Below, one piece after another: positions 1 to 12,514 of a DNA stretch of 64,000 nucleotides; the first letter of the stretch is position 1; each line of letters begins with the position of its first letter. The stretch covers positions 52,421,332 through 52,485,331 of the forward strand of contig OX940949.1 in the NCBI GenBank assembly GCA_954870475.1, in the 5' to 3' direction. This DNA is from Euphrasia confusa (lineage: Eukaryota; Streptophyta; Magnoliopsida; Lamiales; Orobanchaceae). The notes under the pieces are model-generated. The model was given only the letters and a program-made list of their open reading frames with translations, was not told where the DNA came from and searched no databases. Both the position numbers and the translations under genes were made by a program.

Positions 1-330
1 TTGATCGGACGAACAAAGACAACCGGGAGAGGAAACATTTCTTTATGCCAACGGCCATTGAATCTTTGCTCGGTCCAGTGAGAACCATTTCAAGATTCAA
101 CCCGACTTGGCGTCGGTCCTGGCCCCCGATAGAGTGACCCACCATTGAATCTTTGCTCGGTCAAGGGAGGACCATTCAAAAATTCAACCTCACTTGGCGT
201 CGGTCCTGGCCCCCGATCGAGTGTACCTGGTTGCCTTGGCATCGTTGCTGGCTGCCCCCGATCGAGTAGAAATGAGATGAGGAAACGAGAGAAATGATGA
301 GGTATTTATAACCGTCCTCACCCCCACAAT
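1..330. repeat. Tandem ~87-bp repeat at the window edge
   Basis: Two diverged copies of an ~87-bp unit lie at 56-142 and 143-229. Each starts CATTGAATCTTTGCTCGGTC and ends near GGCCCCCGATMGAGTG. A third partial copy of the unit end lies at about 251-270. A TATAAAT-like motif reads on the minus strand near 303-312, so this could be the leader of something running off the left edge, but no coding frame is visible. The identity of the repeat is unknown to me. Confidence 0.55.
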
Positions 331-469
331 AAATTCCTCAACTAACATGGCTGACATTTATTGAAAAAGAGACAGGTCAATGCCTCAAAGAAAACAAAGT
401 CAACACACACAAATTTCTATAACACATTAATTACTGAGTAGGTAACAGGTATTCATACAGACACTAAAT

Positions 470-820
470 GAAGCAAATCAACACTGAATCAATATGGTTA
501 AATATGGATTCAGTGTGCAACAGGTGGATACAGTGTGTAAGTACAATTAGTCCAGCTCAATGCACACTGAATCAATCCATTAAACACTGACTGAACGCAT
601 GATGAAAACAAGCGCATGGTGAATTAGACACTGACTGAACCAATTAAGCACTGAATGGCAAGCTCAGTGCAGGAACACTGAATGCATGCTCACTGAACAC
701 TGAATGCATGCTCAATTAACACTGAATGCAACGTAAAAACACTGAACATGCATAATAAAATCCACACACTGTGCATGCATGCTGAATCAAACTTTTAAGC
801 ACTGATTGGGTACGTGGATT
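470..820. repeat. Cluster of CACTGAAT / ATGCATGC short repeats
   Basis: More than ten copies of CACTGA (or its complement TCAGTG) are irregularly spaced here. Many are followed by AT or ATGCATGC, giving an ACACTGAATGCATGC-like consensus around 675-730. No coding frame runs through it. It may be the subterminal region of an unidentified transposon or a decayed satellite. Confidence 0.5.
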
Positions 821-1180
821 CGAAATCACGTACCTGGATTCGAAATCGCCGACAAGGAAGGCGGCGTTGTATCTGACATTTGAACTGTGCCAGGAACGGC
901 GACGGCGGCGATGAAATCGATCGATCGATCGTTGCCGATGGAGACGGACTGCATGAAATCGATTATCGCGGCGGAGAATTCAAGGTGCTCACCGGTGGCG
1001 ACCTTCCCCCTCGTTAGCTTAAACGCGGCGGCGGAGATGAATTCCCTCGGTTCAGAATTGAATTTTTTTGGCCTAATTGGAACATTTTGGCCTAATTAAC
1101 ACGAAAATTGAAGATTGGCCTTATTGATCAAAAAATGTTGAAAATTGACCTTATTGCCATTTTTCCCTAATAAGTACTAA
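820..1180. other. GC-rich island without a convincing gene
   Basis: Positions 830-1045 are much more GC-rich than the surroundings. On the minus strand an open stretch reads EFISAAAFKLTRGKVATG and onward for about 70 codons before a stop near 824, but it lacks a clear start codon and I do not recognise it. It could be a captured or decayed exon. The stretch up to 1180 repeats TTGGCCTTATT-like words and holds nothing else I can name. Confidence 0.3.
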
Positions 1181-1912
1181 GACTATCTGCAGCAGCAGGT
1201 GTCAAATTTGACACTTCTCTCCTGCCACGTCAGCTTGACACCCTCAATTAACACCCTTTTTTCAGCATTAGACCCAGCAGAGTGTTATTCAAAGTGTCAA
1301 TTATTTTCTCTTTCTTCTCCATCACTATATTCTATACTCCACATATTATTTATTTTTTTCTTTATTTATTTCATATAAATAATTATTAAATTAAAAATTA
1401 CAACAAAATAATTTATTAAACAAGAAAATTAAGAAAATTTGAAAACAAATATTTGGAAAATCTGTAATATTTTGATAAAATAAATAATAAATATTTTTTA
1501 ATACGACACACAAAAAGTGAAAAATAAGAGTAAAAAACATAAAAAAAAATTTGGTGCCCAAATGAAACAAACCTACACTCTATTTATAGAGAACAAAAAA
1601 TAAAAAATAATAGTATTTTTATTTTATTTTTATTTATAATAATTATTGTGTAAAAACTAATTTTAAAAATGAGGTGAAAAAATTAATTAAAGAAACACAT
1701 GTCATCGTTTATTGGCCCAAATGCTATTTATTTGATTAAATAAATAATGGGTGTTGGCCCAAATGCTATTTATTTGATTAAATAAATAATGGGTGGGGCC
1801 AGCTGAGGGTGTCAAATTTTGACACCGTGTTAAATTTGACACTTTTGACACCTTCTAGTGAATGACTTGATACACAATTGACACCCTAATTGATCCCCTG
1901 TTGTACATGGTC
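1181..1912. mobile_element. Probable PIF/Harbinger-type MITE with TAA target duplication
   Basis: The 732-bp segment starts GACTATCTGCAGCAGCAGG and ends, read on the complement, GACCATGTACAACAGGGG. These are imperfect terminal inverted repeats. It is flanked by TAA at 1178-1180 and 1913-1915. The internal ends are rich in GTGTCAAATTTGACAC palindromes. It contains a perfect ~41-bp tandem duplication (about 1713-1795, unit starting GGCCCAAATGCTATTTATTT). There is no coding capacity. The Harbinger assignment rests on the 3-bp duplication and terminal motif only. Confidence 0.5.
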
Positions 1913-1984
1913 TAAAATCAATATTTAATTAATATATTAATCAATTAAAATTTTAAAAATATAAATATTAAAATTAAAAAAAAA

Positions 1985-2135
1985 ATAAAAAAATATTTGT
2001 GCCGACCCAGCCCGTCGCGCCGAAAATAGGTTTGGTCTATCAGCCCATTGGGCCGGGCCGAAGAGGCCCGAAATTTTTCTGGCCTCAAATTACTGGTCGG
2101 GCGGGCTGGAATTCCCAGCTCTGCCAATCACTAAC
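1985..2135. mobile_element. Possible hAT-like MITE fragment (GGGCCGGGCC-rich)
   Basis: A GC-rich island with CCCATTGGGCCGGGCCGAAG and GGCGGGCTGGAATTCCCAGC words sits in AT-rich DNA. It resembles the GGGC-rich ends of the hAT element at 10751-11477, but I could not define its ends or a target duplication. Confidence 0.25.
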
Positions 2136-4790
2136 CTCTATTCTATGCATTTTGACCATTAGATCAAATTGGGCCCATTAAAAAATATAACAAGAATGGG
2201 CCTGAGATTGATGTACAATATAGGCACGGCCCATTGTTTAAATCATTGCATTTCGAGGAGAGTAGATGAAATGAACTGAATGACTCACACACTCACTGCC
2301 CCAACATTAAAATAAGAATCCAAGTAAACATTAAAAATTTAAAATACGGAACTCCGAACTTTTAAATGCATGTATCTGTGTCAGATGTGATTCTTTATTA
2401 ATTAACAAAAAAATTATGAAGTACTGTACAAAGTTAAAACTCATTGTATTAAAAAAAAAAATATTGAAAATGTATTATTTGCGTTGGGACGAAAATAGTA
2501 TTTTAAGTGTACAATATAGGAGCAATTAGTCATTTTGAAATATATAGGTCACCAAATAGCAATTAAAGTGATTCTTTCTTAAACAAATTAAAACCCGCAG
2601 TGCCACGTGTAAGAGTGGGGAAATCTACGAATAAGTGTTGATTAGTTCAAAAAGTCAAAGACTTGAGAAAGTTGAAGCTTCATTTTCATTACACGTTTTG
2701 ATTATTTTTCAATTATTTGTCCCAATGTAGATGTCAATGCTTAGTCATCGTTGTAATTTACTATGAACAAAATGTGTATAATTTTTTAGGAAAAAAAATA
2801 TTTTTCTTTTACATATTTTGTAATAAATGTGTATAATTTTTTAGGAAAGAAAAAAATATTTTTTACATATTTTGTAATGTAATATGAAGTGTTCATGTAT
2901 GTTCAACTAAATATTTTTATCTCACCCATAAATTTTGGGTTTTATCCAAAATCTTTCATTAAAGTATTAAAATATCAAATTATTATGTAAAAATATATTT
3001 AATTTTAAAAAAATGATAAATAAATAAATAAATAATTTTCAAATTAACATTATATTATATTTTTTATTATATCTAAAATTTTCAATTGATCATATTAATA
3101 ATTTAGCTTAATTATATTTCATGATTTTATTTATTTATAAATATAAACTATGATGATATTTAAAAAATAAAAAATCTTGAAGGAAGCTAACCCACAACTT
3201 TGCACATGTATATAATTTACTATTTGAATGTCTATCTGCAATTCCCAGCTCACACCAGTAGTATATAATCCACAGATCGGTTCTGTGGTTGTTTATTTAT
3301 CACACGGTCCTCGGTCTTCCTATTCCACCCAACCAATTTTATTTTATTTTAGATCAAGTTCATATAAATTTATCTACATTATAACAATAAACTAACACTA
3401 ACAAAAAAATCAAACACAATTAAATGTAATTAATTAATAAATCTTTCAAAAATAAAAACAAATAAGTAGTAATAAAAATTCTTATCGCGAAAGAAAAAAA
3501 TATATCAATGCTTCGTGAAGTGATGTGTTAACAATTCAAGATAGTGCGTCTCATCCATCAATTATGACCTGCAAATAACAATAAAAAATAAATGTTACCT
3601 TCGTAAATATAAAAAAAATAATAAAAATATTTGTTAAAATAACCATACCTAGAGTGTACATTAGGACACATTCGTGTCTCTGATGTCCGTTTTGACCATT
3701 AAGTAGTTTCCCTTTGGTGTGTACCATGATGCGGATCTTGAACAATTTCCGCGAATTCGTGACTTTAATTCTTATTCTTATACTTATTTACTTGGGTTGC
3801 CACCATCATTAATTTCATTCATTGTTTCTTAACTTTTATAATTCATTCATTAAAAATTACTATATTACAAAAAACTTGAGCAGGAGGCTTCTGTCAATGA
3901 ATAATTATCAACTAACTTCATTGATGTTTGAGTTAATAATTCTCTTTTTGTGATAAAAGATGACTTGTCTTCGACAAAATAACAATTTTGCATATTTAAT
4001 CCATCTTTTATTGATATATTTATTCGATAGCATCATAACTTAATAAACCATCATCCAAACACGTGCTATATGTATATCCCTAAAATTGAAACATACAACA
4101 ACTACTAAATCAAATTAATTGTGATATATCAACTGTCTTTGTCGATTAAAAGTTTTTTATAGCTCAAATCGTTTTACTACATATACTGAAGTCTCATTAA
4201 TGTTAGAAATCATTGTGCAAATGTAGTTCATGCTATGTTTTAGTTCATTCCGAAATAGTAATAAAAATACAGTTTTGTAATAAATTTTGGTCATTTGTTG
4301 TTCCATCAAAAAACTTATAGTCTCTTTATTATTTCAATATGATCATGTAACTCTTGATGTCCTTGGTGGCCAAGCACGGTTGAAATTCGAATAAAATTTG
4401 TCAAATAATATGAAAAATACTTTTGTTATAACAACTTTTAAAAGTAAAATTAATGAAAAAATATTTAAAATAATTATGAAATTAATACAATAAATATATA
4501 TTGCTAATAAGAGAACAAATAATTTCTCAAATTATGAAATAAATACAATAAATAAAAATATTGAGGAATATTTATACATATTACTCCGTAGAATTTAAAA
4601 TGAAAACTAAGATTGAAACGTAAAATAAGTAATTACGGAGTAAATCTTTAAAAAAACTGTTTTGGATTTGCGTGGGTGGGGTAGGGGTGCAATACAGGGA
4701 CCGTATAATAAATAAACAACCCCTCAGGATTTATAGTGTTTAATAAATAAAAGTCTCAAGAGAACTTCCCAAGATGGGTAGAAGAACGGA
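2136..4790. other. AT-rich intergenic region upstream of EIN2
   Basis: About 2.6 kb with no supported gene. It is dominated by A/T runs. A short imperfect duplication (ATAATTTTTTAGGAAA words) lies around 2775-2880. The last few hundred bases before 4800 probably contain the EIN2 promoter. Confidence 0.5.
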
Positions 4791-4799
4791 TCTGCTATA

Positions 4800-5576
4800 A
4801 TCCATATCTATATAGTCGCCTTCACTAAATTCATCGATCAATTAACCAAAGTCTCTGATCTTAAACTCCGAGAACGCGCACCCGAAAAAGGTACTTGTAA
4901 TAAACAACCCAGTTACTGTAATAAATCAGAGAGGAGAAGAAGAAGAAGTCGCGGGTAATGGGTGTATTTAATGCTTTCTGTTTTTGTTTGCGTGTACGGA
5001 CTTTAAGCGTGTATTTCCAAGCTAACCAGCTTCAGATCCATTGAATGGGTCTGTGTGGTTCGATCCTTATCTATCTTCATGATTAAGATTGATGTGAATT
5101 AGGGTTTAATGGCTGTATATAATCGTTGAATTTCGTGGAGCTATTTTTCTCAATTCAACCTGAGAGTTGGGAAAAAAAGTGTTGTCCCATTTTGCCCATT
5201 GTCCAATTTCATTAATTAAGTTGCTGGTTTTCATTTTTGGATTGGGGATTTATGCGTCGGATTTCTTAATAGATATGAATTAATAGTAGTTGACGCGTTA
5301 TGTTGTACAGCTCTTTGAAGAAGTGATTTCAGCAGAATTTAGAAGCTATACTCAGGACTGGAATGCTCGGTTGAAATAGTTCTGCTGCCGAGGTTCTGCT
5401 TTGTGAGGAATTACTAACCAAGTTTTCTGGAGATATGTCTTGGATTGGCTTTCTTGAACGAAGATGAAAATGTCTTGTTTTTAGAAGATTTCCTGGTAGA
5501 ATGTACAGCTGCGTGGAAGTGTCTACTCTCGCTGAGGATGATGACGTTCTTCTGTTATTTCTAATATAGAATAAAA
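4800..5576 (+). promoter_or_regulatory. Inferred EIN2 promoter end and 5' leader
   Basis: A TATA-like TCTATATAGTC lies at about 4806-4816. The following ~760 bp before the EIN2 ATG contains plausible leader-intron signals, for example AAAAAG followed by GTACTT near 4891 and a pyrimidine-poor ACAG near 5309. EIN2 genes in other plants have introns in the 5' untranslated region, so a spliced leader is likely here, but the exact junctions cannot be fixed without cDNA. Confidence 0.35.
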
Positions 5577-8500
5577 ATGGAATCTGAGACATCGATGCAT
5601 GGTTGTCAGCCAAGAACTAGAGAGAGGGTGCTTGCTGCCGTTGGGCCGGTACTTTGGATTGCTATCAGCTATGTAGACCCTGGAAAGTGGGCTGCAGCTG
5701 TAGAGGGAGGCTCTCGGTTTGGTTTTGATTTGTCTTTGCTTGTGTTTTGTATAAATTGTACCGCCATATTATGTCAGTACTTGTCGGCCCGTGTAGCCAT
5801 TGCGACTGGGAGAAATCTTGCACAGGTAGCTATCTAGTTTCCTGTTTCGAGACTCTTTACGTGTAGTGTAGAAATCATACAAATGTGAACTCATTCGTCT
5901 TAATGATGTCATAGATATGCAGCGAGGAATACGATGATCTGACATGCTTACTGTTAGGAATTCAGGCAGAGATTTCAATGATTGCGTTGGATCTCACAAT
6001 GGTAATTTTTTTATCTTCCCGAAACCTTGAAGACGGTTGTTTCTTTCAATATACCCTGCTTCCTAATTTTATAAGTGATTTTTTCTGGTAGGTTCTGGGC
6101 ACGGCGTACGGCCTTAATGCAATCTTTGGAATCGACCTACTTATTAGTGTTTTTTTGACGGGCCTTGATGTTGTTTTATTTCCATTTGTTGCTAGCTTCC
6201 TTGTAAGTTTATCTGTCCCATCTTTTTTTTCAACTAATGGTACTTAGATTGGTGAAGAAACTAGTATTAGCATGATTGATTTTACTCTTATAACCCTCCT
6301 TTTCTTTTCAGGAAAACCCGAAAGCAAAGATCATATCAATATTATTGACGGGTTTTCTGTTATCATTTTATGTTGCTGGAGTTCTAACGAGTCAACCTGA
6401 AAGCTCAATGTCTGCAGGCGGGATGCTGTCTAAGCTAACTGGGGAAAATTCATATGTGTTGATGGGTGTCCTTGGAGCGAATATTATGCCCCACAACTTT
6501 TACCTCCATTCTTCTATTGTACAGGTCTATAATCTCTCTGGCTCTCACATAATCTTCTATTGAAACACGTTTGCCATTAGTTTTATTCCTCGACACTTTT
6601 TGCTCTCTCACCTCTGTTTTAATTGTGTGAAAATTCACTGATTGTCCTATTCTTTTGCAGCATGATAAAGGGCCACCAAATGTTTCTACAGGTGATTTAT
6701 GCCAAGACCATTTTTTTGCCACTCTTTGCATCTTTAGTGGCATTTTTATGGTCAATTGGATTCTAATGAACGTGGCAGCCAACGTGTTCTATGGCAGTGG
6801 ACCCATTTCACTCACTTTACAGGATGCACTGTCCTTGCTCGATCAGGTTTGCGTTTAATTTGATAGTAATGATGTATCCATATTCCATCATTTAAATGAT
6901 TCTGCAACTAATATTGACAATTGTCTGGATGATGATGATGCAGGGATTTAAGAGTTCATTAGCTTCAAGTGCCTTAATATTCGTCATGTTTTTCTCCAAT
7001 CAACTAGTAGCAGTAACGTGGAGCGGAAATCAAGTGGCTGCCCATAATTTCTTCAGATTGGAGATTCCGGGATGGCTTCATCGTGCTACAATCAAATTAA
7101 TTGCCATCGTTCCAGCAATCTTTTGTGTTTTGTATTCAGGAGCTGAAGGTATATTTCAGCTCCTGATCTTTACACAGGTGGTGGTTGGTCTTTTGCTTCC
7201 ATCTTCTGTTATCCCCTTATTTCGAGTCGCTTCCTCCAGATCAATCATGGGCGCCTACAGAATTTCTCCGCTGGTGGAAATCTTGGCTCTATTATCCTTT
7301 ATTGGAGTGTTGGGGCTAAATATTATGTTTGTCATTGAATTGGTATTCGGAAGCAGTGACTGGGTTATTGGTTTAAAGTGGAACATTGGGAGTAGTGTGC
7401 CTATCTCGTATCTTATTCTTCTGATAGCTGCTTTTGCCTCCATGGGTTTGATGCTTTGGTTGGCTATAACTCCATTGAAGTCTGCAAGTTCTGGGGTAGA
7501 AACACGATTATTGAAGTTAGACAGAAGAGCGTCGTCTATTAATAGAGACCCGCCCGATATCAGTGAAGTCCCGCATTATTTACCCAATTTGACGGTAAAG
7601 CAAGAACACGTGTCGTCATTAATGAGCCATCAGAGTTCTCCAAACCAAACTTCTGATCTGAATTTGCCGGAAACGCGTTTGGATTCTGAGGCCAATCTTC
7701 ATCTGGCTCCAACTCAGGAGAACAAGTCTGAGATCTTCTTTTCAAAGCCTGCCATAGTCAATCCTGAGGAGTCAAGAAGCTTTTCAGAATTTGTTTTGCC
7801 TGAATCCGGCGAGACAGTTAAAGGTGAATTGGCGGATAATGTCACCTGGAACTCCGAACCAAAAGAAGCGGTGGAGAAATTGATGAAAATTGAGGGAGAC
7901 ACGCAGAGTGGGAAGGATGAAGATGGAGGAGAATCTTGGGAGCCCAAAGAATCAACTAAAGACTTTTCTGAGAGCAGTCAGACCTTGATAGCAGAGGGTC
8001 CCGGGTCATACAGAAACCTCAGGGGGAAAATTGATGACGTAGGAAGTGGGGCGGGAAGCCTTTCGAGATTGTCAGGGTTAGGTCGAGCCGCAAGGCGCCA
8101 GCTAACGACGGTATTTGATGAATTCTGGGGGCAGCTGTTTGATTTTCATGGTCAACCAACACATGATGCCAAGGCTAGGAAGTTGAATGTTTTACTGGGG
8201 GTTGATTCTAAATTAGACCCAAACCCTACAGCTATTAAATCGGAAAGTATGAATAAGGATTCCACTGGCTATTTACCTTCTGCTGTTGGAAGAGGATCTG
8301 ACCTTTTGAGACCTTCTAGCTTCTACGGACCTATGCAACAACATTCTGGACATGGTAAGAATAATAGCGGGTCGACTCCCGGGGTCCAGCAGGGGTTAGC
8401 ATTGCCGTCTTCAGCCCAACTGCAGATGTTGGACGCGTATGTGCGAAATTCTGGCTATGATTCCTTTGATATTGGCGAGAAGCGCTACCGTAGCATGCAT

Positions 8501-9908
8501 GTCCCATCATCTACCACCAGTAATGATCAACAGCCAGCCACTTTCCATGGTTATGATATGGCTTCATATGTAAATCGGCTGGCTAAAGAAAAAGGTTCTG
8601 ATTATCAAAAAGTGCAAACCCCGACACTCTCAATCAAATCAAACTTGATAGATTCGTACAGTCGACCGTTGGGGCAGAAGCCGCAAAATGGACTGCGCAC
8701 AATGACGCCTCCCGGCTTTCACAATGTCCCCGTTTCTCGGAATCATTCAATGAAATCCGAAAGGGCTTTTCATGAACTTTCTCCTGAACCCATCGATTAC
8801 AGTAGTAATAACCCACCCAGTGGGAAACAATTTCACAGCTTGCCCGACATATCAGGACTCTATGTCCCTCCGCGGGATTCTAGACCTGATAATAACAGGT
8901 CCCAATGGCAGTCTAATAGTTCTATGGGATATGGAAAGTCCGCAAACCATGCGAACCGTGAGCAAATGGGCTTGACTGCTTCGTCTTGGACCGGTACTGC
9001 CTTCTCGTTGCCTTTTGGTCCCGGCTCAGGTTCGGGTTCATTGTGGTCAAGGCAGCCTTATGAGCAATTTGGCGTGGCTAAGTCTCCTCCGAAAACCCAA
9101 GAAACTGTTTCGGTTATAAATATGGAAGCAAAGATTCTGCAGTCTTTCCGAAGCTGCGTCATGGAGCTTCTGAAGCTGGAAGGATCGGATTGGTTGTTCA
9201 GACAAAATGACGGTGTTGATGAGGACCTAATCGCTCAGGTGGCCGCGAGGGAGAGGTTTCTATTCGAAGTTGAAAGTAGGACTACTGACAGAAAACACAG
9301 TTCTGCTATAAAAATCGATGAAACTGATCATTTGAAGTTTATGCCTGTCCCCAATTGTGGCGATGGATGCGTTTGGCGAGTGGATCTCATTATAAGCTTT
9401 GGGGTTTGGAGCATTCACAGAATACTTGAACTTTCCCTCATGGAAAGCAGGCCAGAACTTTGGGGGAAATACACGTACGTGCTAAATCGTCTTCAGGTGA
9501 GTACTTCTCTAAAAGGTTTTTAATGTGTATTCGTATATTAGTGATATTCCAAAATCTAATAGTACTAGTGTATTTGTTTTGCAGGGGATCATAGACCTTG
9601 CTTTTTCGAAGCCCCGACCTTCAATACCTCCTCCGTGTTTCTGTCTTCAGCTTCCAGCAGGATACCAGCAGAAGCCAACTCCGCCTATTTCAAACTGCAG
9701 CCTGCCGCCAACTTCCAAAGTTGGGCGGGGGAAGGCCACAAGTGCAGCAATGCTGCTGGACATGATCAAAGATGTTGAAATCGCCATATCCTGTCGTAAG
9801 GGTCGAACGGGCACTGCAGCTGGTGATGTGGCTTTTCCCAAAGGTAAAGAGAATCTGGCTTCCGTCCTCAAACGCTACAAGCGCCGTTTGTCCAGTAAAC
9901 CCATCTGA
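5577..9908 (+). CDS. EIN2: EIN2, ethylene-insensitive 2 (ER Nramp-like ethylene signal transducer)
   Basis: Seven coding exons join in frame to 1240 residues: 5577-5825, 5915-6001, 6092-6202, 6312-6524, 6661-6846, 6944-9496 and 9585-9908. Arabidopsis EIN2 is slightly longer (about 1290). Residues 1 to ~460 form an Nramp-like multi-span membrane domain, with VGPVLWIAISYVDPGKWAAA near the N-terminus and GANIMPHNFYLHSSIVQ in exon 4. The rest is the hydrophilic C-terminal domain, with the conserved DEFWGQLFDFHGQ block near residue 675. The protein ends in a basic nuclear-localisation motif, LKRYKRRLSSKPI (1228-1240). In the family, EIN2 sits in the ER membrane downstream of CTR1. On ethylene perception its C-terminal part is released, represses EBF1/2 translation and promotes EIN3 activity. 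All introns are GT-AG. The gene looks intact. Confidence 0.96.
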
Positions 9909-10267
9909 TCATATGAAGTGGGACCGCCCGTTTTTCCCCTCTTCCTCAGCTCCCTTGTGTATTACTTACTTACTGCTGTTTTTGCCTTGCTACTTTTGGT
10001 CTGGAACTGTAAGTCTGTTGTAACTAACTACTGCACATGAGCTAAAGGAAATCATATTATTATTACTCTTACAATTAATATAAGATCTCTGTGGACATGA
10101 CATTACCTATTTTTTACAACATTTTGCCCAATTTCATCCCTGACCACCGGGCCACCAACACCGAACTTGTTAACCACCGGTGACTCGCTTCTTTCTCTCA
10201 GTTGATCTACATCCACTGAATTTGGTTTTTCATTTTTCATTTTCATTTTTTGAAATAATTACAATGG
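9909..10267. other. EIN2 3' flank
   Basis: Presumed 3' untranslated region (an AATTAATATAAG stretch near 10073) followed by short intergenic sequence. I see no gene here. Confidence 0.4.
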
Positions 10268-10502
10268 AGTCTTGCAAACATAACGAAGAAAGATAGCTCG
10301 GGAGCTATTACATTAGTTTTACCTAGCCCTATAAACTTTTGAGATTAGTCAAACAAATCAAGTCAAAATGTGTGTAAAATGAATAAATCAAGAAAGTCAA
10401 ACAAATAAAAATGATCAGAAAACACTGGCCAATTGTGATTTAGTTAAATTAAAGTTAAAAACTCAAATTTACATTTTACTACTACATAAAATGAACTAGT
10501 CA

Positions 10503-10570
10503 AGAGTTGTTAGCTCAATTGGTTGAACACTTAAATTAAGTAGGTAAAGTCCAATGTTTGAACTCAGAGA
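10503..10570 (+). repeat. tRNA-like SINE head, copy 1
   Basis: GAGTTGTTAGCTCAATTGG resembles a tRNA A-box region, and AATGTTTGAACTC downstream resembles a B-box. The same sequence recurs at 11977-12045 (through the tandem duplication) and in reverse at 21213-21290. It lacks a complete tRNA cloverleaf and is best read as a SINE promoter. Confidence 0.5.
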
Positions 10571-10750
10571 CATGTGTGTGAAAGATTGAACTCGAGACAT
10601 GTGTATGTGAACTTGAATCGAGGACTGAAAGCTCTAAGGTTCGAACTCGAGATATGTATGTGTTAGTATTTAAATTTCTGTAATTGACTTAAACAAAACA
10701 AATTACAAATATATTAGGATCAAATATGATTATAAAGATGTTACCACACC

Positions 10751-11477
10751 TAGACCTGCCAATCGGGCTATATGGGTCGGGCTTTGATTGGTCCTGACTC
10801 GGCCCATATAATTTTAAGGGCTATGGGCTTCGAGCTTTAGCCCTTGAGCTTGAAAATTTCAAGCCCAAGCTCGACCTATATTAATATTAGAGCTTCGGGC
10901 CTAGAACGGGCTAAGCCCTAACATTTCAATGTAAAATTATTTTCACAATTTTTTCATAAATATTTTTAAAAAATATATTATGATTGATCGAGTAGCAACA
11001 AAACAAACACAAGCGAATAATATTATCAAAACAAAAATAAAAATTATCATATTTTAAATCTTATCCCAAAGATTATCATATTTTAAATTTTGTCCCCATC
11101 AACCATTTAATATTCGTCAACACTTCTACTTAGAATGATTTAAAAAAATAAATATTAAAAAATAAGTATTAATAAATTCATAAAAATAAATATAAATAAG
11201 AAGAGAAAATATTATTTGTACTAGTCATTTAAGGATAGAGTGTTTCTTAATCATAATTTTAAATTTATTTTTATTTATAAAATTAAAACTAATTATTATT
11301 TAAGGCCGGGCCTATATGAGGCCGAGCTTACTAAAGGCCCAAGCTCGGCCTATATATAATACGGGCTTCATTTTTCGGCCCAAGCTCGACTCGACCTAAA
11401 TAATATTAATCGAACTAGGCTTTTCTTAGGGCCGAACGAGCCGAGTTAGGGCCGGCCCGACCCGATTGACAGGCCTA
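10751..11477. mobile_element. hAT-family MITE, 727 bp, 8-bp target duplication
   Basis: The ends are TAGACCTGCCAATCGGGC and, on the complement, TAGGCCTGTCAATCGGGT, a typical plant hAT terminal inverted repeat rich in GGGC words. The element is flanked by the perfect 8-bp duplication ACCACACC at 10743-10750 and 11478-11485. The neighbouring tandem copy has one uninterrupted ACCACACC at 12271-12278, which is the empty site. There is no coding capacity, so it would have been moved by a transposase encoded elsewhere. Confidence 0.9.
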
Positions 11478-11735
11478 ACCACACCAACTGAAATTGGATG
11501 GAACACAATGTCGTCATCTCACGGACACCGAACCCCATTTATTTTTAATTTTTTTTTATCTCTGTATTTTCTCAAAAGAGTCGCAAATCATTAATTATAC
11601 ATCAATTAATTTATCCTCCGAATCAAATCTAAAAAAAAAAATTAAACAGAGGATCAAAATACGAAAAAGTTAAAGTAAGAATTAAGAGTTAATTAATCTT
11701 GGAATCCAGTATTTTTCCAGTATTAATCTTGGAAT

Positions 11736-12514
11736 CCAGTCTTGCAAACATAACGAAGAAAGAGAGAGCTCGGGAGCTATTACATTAGTTTGACCTAGAC
11801 CCTATAAACTTTTGAGATTAGTCAAACAAATCAAGTCAAAATGTGTGTAAAATGAATAAATCAAGAAAGTCAAACAAATAAAAATGATCAGAAAACATTG
11901 GCCAATTGTGATTTAGTTAAATTAAAGTTAAAAACTCAAATTTACATTTTACTACTACATAAAATGAACTAGTCAAGAGTTGTTAGCTCAATTGGTTGAA
12001 CACTTAAATTGAGTAGGTAAAGTCTAATGTTTGAACTCGAGACATATGTGTGAAAGAACACTTAAATTGAGTAGGTAAAGTCCAATGTTTGAACTCGAGA
12101 TATGTGTGTGAAAAATTGAACTCGAGACATGTGTATGTGAACTTGAATCGAGGACCGAAAGCTTTAAGGTTCGAACTCGAAATATGTCTGTTTTAGTATT
12201 TAAATTTCTGTAATTGACTTAAACAAAACAAATGACAAATATATTAGGATCAAATATGATTAAAGATGTTACCACACCAACTGAAATTGGATTGAACACA
12301 ATGTCGTCATCTCACGGACACCGAACCCCATTTATTTTTAATTTTTTTTTTTCTCTGTATTTCCTCAAAAGAGTCGCAAATCATTAATTATACATCAATT
12401 AATTTATCCTCCGAATCAAATCTAAAAAAAAAAAATTAAACAGAGGATCAAAATACGAAAAAGTTAAAGTAAGAATTAAGGGTTAATTAATCTTGGAATC
12501 CCGTATTTTTCCAG
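11736..12514. repeat. Tandem duplication copy 2 (empty MITE site)
   Basis: Second copy of the unit at 10268-11720, without the hAT insertion. Within it a ~57-bp subsegment (AACACTTAAATTGAGTAGG onward) is itself repeated at about 11999-12055 and 12058-12115. Its right end is continuous with the 3' end of the S40 gene. Confidence 0.85.

Larger units (their letters stand above)
10268..11720. repeat. Tandem duplication copy 1 (interrupted by a hAT MITE)
   Basis: This is homologous, at high identity, to 11736-12514. It runs from GTCTTGCAAACATAACGAAG to TCTTGGAATCCAGTATTTTT. The MITE at 10751-11477 interrupts it. Its right end repeats the last ~25 coding bases of the S40 gene (compare 12490-12514), so the duplicated unit is the 3' flank of that gene plus a sliver of its coding end. 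Confidence 0.85.

Noticed and set aside
887..1099. A 70-codon plus-strand gene in the GC-rich island
   Set aside because: No conserved motif, no splice or promoter context; the minus strand is open over most of the same stretch, so the frame is probably due to base composition.
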